In this document: piece after piece, positions 33,580-44,216 of the stretch
Numbering within the stretch: position 1 is the first letter of the stretch
Layout of the letters: each line of letters begins with the position of its first letter
Origin: Ganoderma boninense
Lineage: Eukaryota; Basidiomycota; Agaricomycetes; Polyporales; Polyporaceae
Length of the DNA: 64,000 nucleotides
NCBI GenBank assembly: GCA_002900995.3
Contig: PJEW03000014.1
Span: 558,385-622,384 of the forward strand
Reading direction: 5' to 3'
The notes under the pieces: generated by a model
The model's input: the letters and a program-made list of their open reading frames with translations, nothing else
Database searches by the model: none
Told to the model about the DNA's origin: nothing
Position numbers and translations under genes: made by a program

Positions 33580-33684
33580 GTCGGGAGTGCTAGTCACCCG
33601 GAACGACACAAGTAACAAAGTCCAGTCGACAACAGTCTGAGACTGTCGCTATAATAGTCGGGAGTGCTAGTCACCCGGAACGAC
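33580..33684 (+). repeat. Two 28-nt direct repeats in the RNA leader
   Basis: A 28-nt unit beginning GTCGGGAGTGCTAGTCACCC is repeated exactly at 33580-33607 and 33657-33684. Similar bases follow each copy (CAAGTARCRAAGTC). Each unit begins GTCG and ends CGAC, so it can fold as a hairpin. The position fits an RNA dimerisation or packaging element, which is inference. Confidence 0.6.
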
Positions 33685-33735
33685 TCAAGTAGCGAAGTCA
33701 AGAAGACTACGTTAGAAGACTGTCACTGTAAGTGA

Positions 33736-34674
33736 AGTCTGTATAAAGAAGAACGACGTATAACGTCGAACGGAACAAGGAAAGAAGGCACCACGGCAGG
33801 CCAAGGACAATTCCAACAGGGATCGTCAAAGGGACCAAAGCCAGGAACACACTTTGCCAGATTTGTTGAAGACACGCCGATAAACATTTGGCGAGACACA
33901 TACGGTCCAGCCAAACCCACAAGGACGTGGCTTCACAGATTCAATAAAGAGAAGACAGAAGTAGTGCCTATAGAAACCCGTTCCACAGTATCAGTGTTTC
34001 CACCACCAGTACCGCCCAAAGAAGACGTCAGGCCTGTCATACCAACAGTGTATTGGCAGGAGACCCCCACGAGATCTAGAACACCGGTATTTGGAAAAAG
34101 ACAGGTGGACAAGCTCCCGGCAATAAAGGAAGAAAGCCCCGAGCAGTCAGGAACTATTCTCACTCAAACCGAGGAAGACATCCTCCGACGAGCAAGAATT
34201 GAGTTCAAGAAAGACATAGACGGCATCACAGCCAGGACAATCTTAGCAGCTGCAAGAAACACAGTCGGAACATCGGTATCAGGACTGTACCACGATCGAC
34301 AAACCCACAGAGTTCGCTCTCATCTCTGGGATTGGATTGAAGTGGTAACCACCAACCTTTCAGAGATCAAAAGATCTTCCACCATCGTTGGATGAAGCCA
34401 CCAACAAGTGCGAGACCTTCTTGAACACCTGAAAGCAGTCGAAACCATCCTACTCCAGTGGCAGTTCGAAGATTTAGAAAGACCCGTTTGGACTGAAGAC
34501 CTATTCCACCGATCACTACTTCAGGGAATCGTTACAGTCAAGAACGCATTACACGACCCATCAAACCTCATCGACACCAGAGTGCCACAGGAAATCGAAG
34601 TCCTTCGACGACTCATTAACGCGGAACGATACTACAGACAACACCTCAATCGTTCCTACATCACTAATCAATGA
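33736..34674 (+). pseudogene. Family C ORF1, extra ORF upstream of gag
   Basis: A frame is open from 33736 (after a TGA at 33733) to TGA at 34672-34674, with one internal TGA at 34393-34395 (likely CGA before mutation). No ATG lies in the first part, so a spliced leader or non-AUG start would be needed. Recognisable text includes HFARFVEDTPINIWRDTYGP, EDILRRARIEFKKDIDGI and, after the stop, VRDLLEHLKAVETILLQWQF. No zinc knuckle or known domain is seen. It looks helical and may be a matrix-like gag partner. It ends in an ATGA overlap with the gag start at 34671, suggesting coupled reinitiation. Confidence 0.55.
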
Positions 34675-36680
34675 GCCTAGAGTGTATCGGATTCCAACAC
34701 GCATTCGATACCAAAACTCAAAGAGACTGTCATCGAAATCCATCATCACTCGCAATCAGGTGGGAACAGTGTGAAAATCTATTGTGCCCACAAAGATATC
34801 AACGGATCAAAGTAGAAACCAAACTAGGAGGATCACTCAGAATCCCCCAGCCAAGTCAGGAGGGACCAGTCAAAGCAAAGAATCCATACGGTAAATTTCC
34901 GGAAATACTTCCATCACTTAGGACCCCGAAAGGAAGTCCAATCTCAACAACTCCCAAGAATCCCCTGGTTAACAGGCCTAAGGATCCTCAGGAGTCGGAA
35001 GTTGAAGAAGAAGGAGTTGAAGACGAAGCTGAGGAAGGTTAGGAACCACCCACTGAAGGCAAAGGAAAGAAGCCAGAGCAAGAACCTGAACCAAAACCCA
35101 TGGATGCAGGAAAACCACAGCAGAGGATCGAAGTTGAATATCGATTCAACTGGAAAGGAACCGACTATCATGGATTCCTCGACCCAGAAGAACCAAAAGT
35201 CTTCGAAAATGAAATGGTTAGTTTGGGAATCAAAGACGAAGAAGCAAACCAGTTCGGAGACCTCATGGTCGGAAACTCACACCAATATCCATTCGCTGAC
35301 CGATTCCAACACCGAGGCACTGGAAAATTCGGACGACCAGCAAGTACAACACCCACACCTGCTGAAAGTGCCAGTGCGGCGTTTGGTTCGATCATGCCAC
35401 CCAAACCATTCTCATCATGGTCGTCCTCACCATGGTCACTCACTGTACAAACAAGTTCTTCTAAAGAATCATCTTCTAAAAGTCCCAAGGATGAAGTGGG
35501 CAAGGACGATGATGATCCTGGAGAAGATAGAGATACAGGAGGATCAGGCGGAGGAGATGGAGGTGACAATATGCCAAACCCACATGGAAACGGAGGTGGA
35601 CCAGGTGGACCAGGCGGAGGTGGACCAGGTGGACCAGGGCCAGGAGGACCAGGAGGAGGTGGACCAGGAGGACCAGGAGGAGGTGGACCAGCCGGACCGC
35701 AGTACCTTGCAGTCCCCAATGCCTAACCTCAAAGAGGAAGAGTCAAGATCAAGGAGCCTGAGATCTTTAATGGAGACAGGAACAAGCTCGAAGGATTCCT
35801 TGACCAACTATTCCTCGTATTCATAGGAGACCCCGACAAGTACGGCACAGACAGGGCGAAAGTCGCATACGCATTATCCTATCTTGGAGAAGGAGACATC
35901 AAATACTGGAAGAAACATCAGGTTGACAAGATACGGGATGATCCTCGAAATATGCCAACCTGGAAAGACTTTGAGGCTCTCCTTCGCACCTCATACACGC
36001 CACTCAACCAAACCGATAATGCTATGTTGGACCTCGAAGAACTATCCCTTGAAGACTTCAACGACATCCATGCCTTCAATGCACAGTTCAACACGCTCAT
36101 CAAGTACAGCCACATCCTTGATGGACAAATCAGCATGTCATACTACCGGAATGCCCTACCATCGTGGATCCGAAACAAGATCTCCACATCATTCCCACTC
36201 CCAACTAACATTTGGGACTGGATCGGCCGAGCCACAGAGATCTATGAACAAGGCCTCATCAATCGAAAGATTGATGGAAACCTTCGCAGGCGTAAGCCTA
36301 GGCGCAAGACCACGCAAGCAAAAGTTCGACGAAATATCCGTGACTCCTCCGAGAAGCCCGACACAACCGACACCAGCGCTACAGCCAACGTAAACAAAAT
36401 GACGTTGCAAGAGCGCTCAAGACACCTGCAACAGAACTTATGCTTCTTTTGCCACAACCAGGGACATCAGGCCAAAGAATGTCCAAATAGAGCTAAGGGA
36501 GGCAAACCAGGGCGACGAGTCAACCGAAAAGTTAGACAAATCATCACTGAAGATTCAGAAGCAGGAGAAGGAGACGATGAAAGCAACTCCGAGAAGTCGA
36601 CAGGCGAGCCGAGTGAAGATGATGAATACCAGGTAGATCTGATCCAACGGGACTTTGACCCAGACGAAACGGATTTTTGA
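34671..36680 (+). pseudogene. Family C gag
   Basis: One frame spans about 670 codons with two internal stops: TAG 35040-35042 and TAA 35724-35726, both readable as former CAG/CAA. An acidic/basic N-terminal part and a long Gly-Gly-Pro repeat linker (35577-35697) precede the capsid region, which starts at EPEIFNGDRNKLEGFLDQLF (35754) and includes MPTWKDFEALLRTSYTPL and LEDFNDIHAFNAQFNTLI. It ends with a CCHC knuckle CFFCHNQGHQAKEC (36441-36482) and an acidic tail. Gag packages element RNA into particles. Pol follows in the -1 frame at the gag stop codon. Confidence 0.8.
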
Positions 36681-39600
36681 ACAGACAGGCAGATTCAACG
36701 CCTGACCTGTCTGACCGAAACTCCCACCATGTAAACCTTGTAACCAATACACAACGGCGCAGGAACGCCATGTTGATACCTGGTTACATTGAGGTGAGAG
36801 GTAAAGCCGTTGAAGTCAAAGCCCTTATCGACACTGGAGCAGAAGCCATCATCATCAACTCGAGACTAGTGGAACAGTACAACCTACCAACTGTCAGATT
36901 GCCAAGAGCGCTTACATTTCGTAATGCGGATGACAGTGTGAACAAAAAGGGGAATATCACCCACCGAGTCGAAGGAAAATTCAGAGTCAAGAACCAACGA
37001 TTACTGACTCGATGGTACATAGCAGACTTAGAAAGAGACGACATCATCCTGGGAATGCCATGGATCCGAAGATATAATCCCACCATTGACTGGCAAAGTG
37101 GTCGAGTCAAATTCGACCCCCAAACCATTCAAAAGGAACAGAAGATATACCAGTATCAACAGACACACAATCCCCCGAATGGAACATTATGGGGATTACC
37201 AGGAACGACACCAGTACAAGACTTGGTAGTCTCTTATATTGAAGCCCCAATAGAGGAAATTGAGGACGATCAACTAACTCATAACCCTTCAAAGGTGCTC
37301 AAATACTTGTGGGATAATGCTGCAAACCTACGCAAGACAACAATATCCACAGAAATTGCCATTGCAGCCAACCAAGGAAAACAAGAGATACCACTATCGG
37401 AACTCGTACCTGACTATGCTCAAGGATTTACCAAGGTATTCGAAAAAAGAGCAGCAGAACGATTTCCACCAACACGCCCATGGGACCACAAAATCGAATT
37501 TAACCCAGAAAAGAACCTTCAAAATAAGAAGTGGGGAAAGATATATCCACTAACTCTAACTGAAAAAGAGGAGCTACGCAAATTCGTAGATGAAAATCTG
37601 GCAAAAGGATTCATCCGAAGATCTGAATCACCCTTTGCCTCGCCATTTTTCTTTGTTTCAAAGAAAGACGGAACACTACGACCCATTCAAGACTATCGAG
37701 CCCTCAATGATATCACAGTTAAGAATGCCTACCCCCTACCACTACCGGACAATCTGACAAATCAAATCGGTAATGCAGGAATATTCACCAAATTCGATGT
37801 AAGAGCGGGATACAACAACATCAGAATCCGAGATGGTGATCAACACAAAGCAGCATTCATCACACCATTAGGACTGTTCGAACCAATGGTCATGTTCTTT
37901 GGATTATGCAACGCACCCGCCACATTCCAGACAATGATGGACACCATCTTCCAAGACCTACTCCGGGAAGGATGGATGATCATTTACATGGATGACATCC
38001 TCATCTTCTCAGAAGAAATGGAAGAACACCGAAAACGAACTTGCCGAGTACTAGAACGACTTCAGCAACATGACTTGTACTTGAAACCAGAAAAGTGCAA
38101 ATTCGAAGTTCCAGAAGTGGAATTCCTCGGAGCCATTATCAGCAAGGGACGAATCGCAATGGACCCTGTCAAACTCAAAGCCATACATGAATGGCCGTCA
38201 CCCAAAATAGTCAAACAGGTCCAATCATTCTTAGGATTCGGAAACTTCTACCGAAGATTCATTCGAAACTATTCGACCATTGCCAAACCCTTAACTGAAT
38301 TGACTAAGAAGAATAACCCCTGGAAATGGGAACCCGAACATGAACAAGCCTTCCAGGAATTAAAATGTCAATTCACACAAGAACCCGTCCTTCAAATCCC
38401 TGACCCACATGCACCATTTCAATTGGAATGTGATGCGTCAGGAGTAGCCACAGGAGCCGTACTCCGACAACAAGATGCAAATGGAATATGGCACCCATGT
38501 GCATACCTGTCCAAGTCATTCACTGAAGCCGAACGGAACTACCAAATCTATGAGAGGGAACTACTCTCGATCATCAGAGCATTCGAAGCATGGAGACACT
38601 TCTTACAAGGGTCTCCACACCCCATCGAAATCCTGACTGATCACAAGAACCTCACGTACTTCAAATTCTCTCAAAAGGTGAACCGCCGACAAGCCCGATG
38701 GAAAATCTTCTTGGACACCTTCAATTACAAATTGAAGTACAACCCTGGAAAAGAACTGGTCCAGGCCGACGCTCTGTCCAGGAGGCCAGACCATGACAGG
38801 GGGGAAAATGACAACGAAGATGTCATCCTACTGAAAGAAGAAGTATTTGCGAAGGCAGTCAATGTGGAACTCCAGGAAAGAATCTGCAGCAACAAGGCCC
38901 GAGACCTGCAGTTGATTGACCTACTAACCAGCAAAGGCAAAATTCAACAACGCCCAGGCTTTGGCAAACCAGAAGACTGGACCGATGATGAAGGCATCCT
39001 CCTATACAAGGATAAAGTGTATGTGCCACCTGATGATAATCTCCGCTGAGACATCGTCAAAATGCATCATGAGCCAGTACACATGGCCCATCCTGGAATC
39101 CAGAAGACAAAGGACCTAGTAAAACGGGAATATTACTGGGATGGAATGAGTCAATTCATCTCCAACTACGTCCGAGGATGTGCCACATGCCAAACAACTA
39201 AAGTTCGAACAAACCCAACCAAGGCACCACTCATGCCAATCCCACACAGCGGCAACACGGAACCTTTCCAAGTGATCACCATGGATTACATTACGGACCT
39301 ACCTCCCACGGAGGATGGATATGATGCAATCCAGGTCGTAGTAGACCATGATGTCACCAAAGCAGTGGTTCTGAGCCCATGCACAAAACAAATCACAGCC
39401 ATGGGAGCAGCGAAACTACTATGGAAGGACACATTCAGTCACTACGGACTCCCACAGAAAATCATCTCTGACCGAGGACCGCAATTTGCCGCACAAGCAT
39501 TCAGAGAACTTCACGAAGTACTTGGAATCCAGACGTCATTAAGCACAGCCTATCACCCACAAACAGATGGACAAACGGAACGTGTCAATCAGGAAATTGA

Positions 39601-40324
39601 CCTAGACCTGCAGATCTATTGTGCAAACAACCCAGACAAATGGGCAGACTTCTTACCGGCATGGGCATTCGCACACAACCAGCGAACCCATTCATCCACC
39701 GGCAAATCCCCATTCGAACTCCTATACGGATACCAACCAAAGGGTATAGGAACCGTTTGAAGCAATATAAAACACCCGAGCACGGAGGAACGACTCACAG
39801 AACTCCGACAAGACCGAGAGAACACCATAGCCTCACATGCACAGGCAGCAATGGCTATGACCCGATACTCAGCAGCGGCACCAGTAAACTTCGAGAAGGG
39901 AGATAAGGTACTTCTCGAGAACACCAATCTCAAATTGCCTTATCCATACCGAAAGCTAGCACCAAAACGGGAAGGACCATTTACCATCACAGAGGTATTA
40001 GGTCCGGTCGCATTCAAACTAGGTCTTCCTAAGAAATGGAAGATCCACCCAGTGTTCCATGCCGCACTACTCACGCCATACAGGACTACAAAGGAACATG
40101 GCTCAGATCTTCCTAGGCCTCCACCAGACCTAGTCGAAGGAGAACCAGAACATGAAGTAGAAGCCATAATCAATCACCGAAGGACCGGTCGAAATAAACG
40201 GCTGCAATACCTTGTATCCTGGAAGGGATGGGAATCCTTTGAGAATTCGTGGGAACCTGCATCGAATCTGAAGAATGCACCAGATATTCTCAAAGATTAC
40301 AAGAAGAAACACCGATTGAAGTAA
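36659..40324 (+). pseudogene. Family C pol: protease, RT, RNase H, integrase, chromodomain
   Basis: A single frame holds every domain. Protease: VKALIDTGAEAIII (36815-36860). RT: FVSKKDGTLRPIQDYRALND (37650-37710), GLCNAPATFQTMMD, and the catalytic IIYMDDILIF (37979-38008). RNase H: LECDASGVATGAVL (38425-38466) and LTDHKNLTYF. Integrase: zinc-site HHEPVHMAHPG...CATCQT (39065-39195), then a core with the three acids in ITMDYITDLP, IISDRGPQF and TERVNQEIDL. Chromodomain: LQYLVSWKGWESFENSWEPA (40204-40263). Two stops interrupt it, TGA 39047-39049 (before integrase) and TGA 39758-39760 (after the integrase core), both likely from CGA. All catalytic residues remain. Confidence 0.9.
36672..36680 (+). 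other. Probable -1 frameshift site at the gag stop
   Basis: Gag ends GAT TTT TGA. The pol frame is open from 36659 and is -1 relative to gag. A run of five T (36674-36678) allows the TTT tRNA to slip back one base so that TTG AAC AGA is read as pol. No ATG occurs at the pol start, so some such recoding is needed. RNA structure downstream was not evaluated. Confidence 0.5.
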
Positions 40325-40370
40325 TCACAGCAGTACAATCCCTTCCACTATCATCATCACACACTCCGAC

Positions 40371-40727
40371 ATGGCCGCCAACAACACCGTCTTCTACTAC
40401 TACAGTATCACCGTCACCTACCACGACCCGGAAGACGAGGAACGGCCTTTCTACCAAAACGGGTCCTACTGGACCCGACGACGGATCACCTTTGGACCCA
40501 ACGCTGACCACAACGAAGTCCTTATGGACTTCATGAACGACAAACTCGACTCGGTAGAACTCAGATGGGTTTACCGGTGCTTGCGGATTCGATTCCCGCA
40601 AGCCTACCGTGAGTTTCAAGAAACTCAGCGACTCCGACTATGGAGACGCTACCGGCCCCATGCACCGTGGGCAAGGTGGTACCTGCAAGAACTCCGTGCC
40701 CACCGTCATACCTCCCGAGACCATTAA
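40371..40727 (+). CDS. Family C accessory ORF a (118 aa), unknown
   Basis: Starts at an ATG in good context (CGACATGGCC) 47 nt after pol ends. The protein is basic and aromatic-rich: NTVFYYYSITVTYHDPEDEE, then VYRCLRIRFPQAYREFQETQ and a Trp/Arg/Pro-rich end. It has no stops. The central LRIRFPQAYREFQET matches LRRKFPEAYQRYRET in ORF c (41541-41861), so the two look like diverged duplicates. I recognise no family. Its place inside the LTR element shows it travels with it. Confidence 0.6.
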   Translation: MAANNTVFYYYSITVTYHDPEDEERPFYQNGSYWTRRRITFGPNADHNEVLMDFMNDKLDSVELRWVYRCLRIRFPQAYREFQETQRLRLWRRYRPHAPWARWYLQELRAHRHTSRDH

Positions 40728-40807
40728 AAGGAGGTCAACCCCGTTCACAAGTAAGCATCGCCTCACCACACACACCTCCTCACACACCACCACCATCACT
40801 TAACACA

Positions 40808-40981
40808 ATGTTCTTCATCCTTGTCCTCTTCATCGCCGCCGTCCTTGGCACCCAGGCCATCGCCTTCGTCGCCATCATCCACCTCTACAAAGAGCTGCAA
40901 AAGTACGACGAACGGCGCCTTATCCACGATAAAGCCCAAAAGGTTGACGACAATACAGCTACTTGGGGTTGGGGCAATTAG
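40808..40981 (+). CDS. Family C accessory ORF b: small membrane-anchored peptide (57 aa)
   Basis: ATG at 40808. A hydrophobic N-terminal helix (MFFILVLFIAAVLGTQAIAF, then VAIIHLY, about 27 residues) is followed by a charged tail (KELQKYDERRLIHDKAQKVD) and a TAG at 40979-40981. It would be a single-pass membrane protein or carry a signal anchor. In another frame, directly downstream, lies an acidic stretch (DPNNDLDDDSDDD) with a clean intron (41021-41072) and a further open frame, so the full protein may be longer. See the findings. Confidence 0.5.
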   Translation: MFFILVLFIAAVLGTQAIAFVAIIHLYKELQKYDERRLIHDKAQKVDDNTATWGWGN

Positions 40982-41563
40982 ACCCCAATAACGACCTCGA
41001 CGACGACTCCGACGACGACGGTAAGATCATTAAAATATCATATAGCAACTATACTAATAAACATTAGTATAGATAAATTAATTTCTCCACCGCCCACTCC
41101 ATATATCGCTCCGATTCCGCTTCCGTTTGTACCGGACTTAGAATGGTTATGTATTGCCGGTAGTTACTACTCGACCCCGTTTGGAATACATACATGGAAC
41201 TACATCGAATTAGATACATATGTAGATCCAGAAGTGTATATCTCGCTCGCGGTCGATTCGTTTGTAATATTTTAAATCGGACAGGATCGGTTCCTCCAAA
41301 AAAGAGATCGAAAAAGAAAGAAGATGTTTGGTATTTGTGCCTGTCCGGGAAACAAATCCCAAACAGGGGAGAAGAAGAACCATCAATACTAAAAGGCAGT
41401 GAAGAAGCATCTCAAGAACTGGAACACCGCAGACACAGCCAACTGCAGAAATGCGCACAGCCAACTACAAGAACCCTGTGTAATAGCATATAAGCCACAA
41501 GGACCCTGGACAACCAGTCAGAACAACCACCCTCCACTGCATGAAGGCACATGGGCGCAATAA
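40948..41563 (+). pseudogene. Possible spliced extension of ORF b
   Basis: The frame opens at 40948, reads LDPNNDLDDDSDDD and meets a donor GTAAGA at 41021. The putative 52-nt intron has branch TACTAAT and acceptor TTAGTATAG. Beyond it (from 41073) the frame is open as ISPPPTPYIAPIPLPFVPD, LEWLCIAGSYYSTPFGIHTW and so on. Two TAA codons (41273-41275 and 41390-41392, both possible former CAA) precede the final TAA at 41561. The amino-acid composition looks protein-like throughout. A one-base shift relative to the membrane ORF is required. Confidence 0.4.
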
Positions 41564-41861
41564 GCCTACCAACATGCACTGCATCCACGTCCTCCAACCA
41601 GAAATGGTTCAAATTACTGCGACAACGCCCCAAGGAGAACGATACACAGTCGTCTTTCTCCAGGATGAATACACCAACTCCGCAACCCTTGAAGACCTCG
41701 ACGATCTATCAATGTATCCAGCAATCATACGAACCAAAGTCCACAACAGGCTTAGACGCAAGTTCCCTGAAGCCTACCAACGATACAGGGAAACCGGACT
41801 TTTCCTGCCATATGCATATGTCTTTGCCAGACATCCGCCTCACCGGCGAATTCACGACTAA
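41541..41861 (+). CDS. Family C accessory ORF c (106 aa), relative of ORF a
   Basis: An uninterrupted frame from ATG 41541 (a second ATG, MHCIHV, at 41574). It contains ERYTVVFLQDEYTNSATLED, then VHNRLRRKFPEAYQRYRET. The last block matches ORF a in sequence and in distance from the C-terminal Arg/Pro/His-rich tail. Function unknown. Confidence 0.5.
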   Translation: MKAHGRNKPTNMHCIHVLQPEMVQITATTPQGERYTVVFLQDEYTNSATLEDLDDLSMYPAIIRTKVHNRLRRKFPEAYQRYRETGLFLPYAYVFARHPPHRRIHD

Positions 41862-42224
41862 ATCGACTCTACCCAAACCCAAGTGAAACACGACTTCATT
41901 TGGGAATGGAAGTCCCCAAAGGGATGCTCATAATCCAAATACCTGTATGTAGTTATATGTGTATTAGGTTTGAACCAGACAGCTATGCGCAATCACCAGA
42001 AGCCGTGTACTGCCTCAACTACGCCGCAGAAGCAACGGCAAGGCAACAAACCCTATTACAGGAATCACAGCAACCGCAGGCCAAGGCGATGAAAGCATAG
42101 CCATGGGCACCGCAGTATGGAAGGGTATAAGTAAGGGACGAAGGATGCACCAACATCCCCATCCCCCACTACTCATACCACTACCACTCCACTACCCACA
42201 CCACCACAACTCACTCAGTTGACC

Positions 42225-44216
42225 ATGCCTCGCTTCAACCGCCAGCGATCTAACCACCGCAACCAACCAACGGCTCGCCCTCAGGAAGGCGCGAAAGCCC
42301 GTCACCCCGTTCCCCAATTCATCAAAGAGAGACGTGTGGTCAACTATGATCACCTTCCTCGAACCGCCACCTCTATCTATCCTGATGGAACCCTGTCCGA
42401 CCGGATCGGATGGGTGCTCCTGCACCCCGACCTCCAGAACCATGTACGACTTCACACCACAGAAATCCCCTATGCCGAAGTCTATATCGAAATCTACCGC
42501 TCCTACGGGAAGATGGCCATCATGCACCACAAGGTCATGAACTACATCCTGGAATCGACGGCGCCGACCAATAACAAGGCTGCAGCACTCCTGTCAGCTG
42601 AAGCAGCTTACAATGAATGTATCACGGCTGCGACACAGTTGATGAACTGAGTCATCAGCACTGGGAGATGGGCTCATGCTCTATGGGACCTTCTTCCTCA
42701 CAGAAACCAACACAACCCAAACACCGAACAACAACCCCTACCTGAGCCAGCCAGACTCAGTACTGGGCCTATCTCTCCACACGAAGGACCATCCACCACG
42801 TGCATCAATCCATCTCTAACTCTGGTCGCAGTGCCGATGGAGAGCCATTTTCTAGCAGAACCCACATCCATTTAAATCATCAGAGAACAAAATCCACCTC
42901 CACCTCTCCCATCACCAGCCGAAGAACACACTGTCACAGTCGAGGAAATGATGGAACGATTGGAATGCGCAACACGAGGAGATAAACCGGAAAGGGACGA
43001 CGTCCCTCAGGATGTCAAGGACCCGGACTCCTCCACGGAACAGGATTGGGAAACCTATGTGGCGGAATTACTAGCTCGACGAACCGACTCCAGTAGCCCA
43101 AGCACTACAACGTCGTCGTCCAGCGAAGACCTCCTCATGTCTCCAAACGATCCGGACTCTCCAATGCCTTACCTCGAACCTATCCCACTCATCTCGAGTC
43201 CGGAAGGCTCGTATGCAAGCGACATTTCCTACCCCATATCCCCAGACAACCCGAATAGTCATATGTACAGACGGTTCGACTACTCTCGATCTCAAGCAGA
43301 CTCACAAGTCGAACCTCTCGATTCGAGGCCGCAAACCCAATGGGGATACCCTATTGGACAACAAGGCCACTTCATCTCCCACGGAGCCTGGCCATGGAGA
43401 ATAGTGCGGAAGAAACCTGATGGATCCATTGTCTACGTCCACATGGACGGATTTCCTTCCGAATGGACCCCTAGACGAGTCCAAAACTTATTGGACGACA
43501 TCCCATACCTCAGATACCACTCAGGCCTCGACCACCGAGCAAAACTCTTAATCTACGACAGCCTTGCCCAATGGGCAAACATCCCCTCTGTACTGGTCAA
43601 ACCAGAACAACGAGAATTCCAATTCAATGTGCCCTACCGCGTCAACATCGATGAGTCCCCGACGAACGCCGAACGATGGGATGAACTCAAGAATGGGGTC
43701 CCAGCGGACGACATCGTTAAAGCAACGATGATACTCATAGAAAACCAAATCCGACAACCGCACTGGGAAAGGACCACGGACGTAGTCATTGACGACATCG
43801 CTGAGCTTCATGAAATGGAGCAACTGGCATACGACATTGATGCCTACCTCGACAGGAACTGTGAAGATCCAGGTGCACTCGCTGCTTGCAACCTACTCGA
43901 CTATTGGGTCGTACGACGAAAGGACAAACAAGTCCTAATATTGGACTTCCCATCCAAGGCACTCGATGGCCTAGTCTACTCCCTCACTAGTCCACAACCC
44001 TCACGACGACTCTATGCACTATACCACCTGAATCGCAACCTACCGGAAGACAGGCACTGGAGGAGACACCTCAAAGACATCATTAACTACAAAAACTACC
44101 TAAAGGATGCTGGTCTTCAGGATAAAGCGGGTATACGATGGCAATGCAGAACATTTGACTCAACGGTTGAGGACAACCTTGCAGGGGGAGAGGGGGGTAA
44201 TGTTACGAACGCATAG
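42225..44216 (+). pseudogene. Family C accessory ORF X (about 660 codons), unknown
   Basis: One reading frame from ATG 42225 to TAG 44214, inside the 3' LTR, broken only by TGA 42648-42650 and TAA 42873-42875 (former CGA and CAA by inference). As it stands it gives a 141-aa N-part (MPRFNRQRSNHR..., then TLSDRIGWVLLHPDLQNHVR and EIYRSYGKMAIMHHKVMNYI) and a 422-aa C-part from ATG 42948. The C-part is Ser/Asp/Pro-rich first, then ordered: GAWPWRIVRKKPDGSIVYVH, FPSEWTPRRVQNLLDD, ELHEMEQLAYDIDAYLDRNC, LYHLNRNLPEDRHWRRHLKD. No transmembrane helix, zinc knuckle or known viral domain is seen. It replaces the short space normally left between integrase and the 3' LTR. Confidence 0.6.
44181..44198 (+). 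other. Polypurine tract of family C
   Basis: GCAGGGGGAGAGGGGGG directly before the 3' LTR, the expected primer for plus-strand DNA. It lies inside the coding frame of ORF X. Confidence 0.85.

Noticed and set aside
35168..35719. 183-codon minus-strand frame rich in Pro-Gly
   Set aside because: It is the antisense shadow of the Gly-Gly-Pro linker in family C gag.
40808..40981. Envelope gene
   Set aside because: A hydrophobic N-terminal helix alone is not evidence of a fusion or receptor-binding protein. No furin site, fusion peptide or C-terminal anchor is visible, so no such role is claimed.
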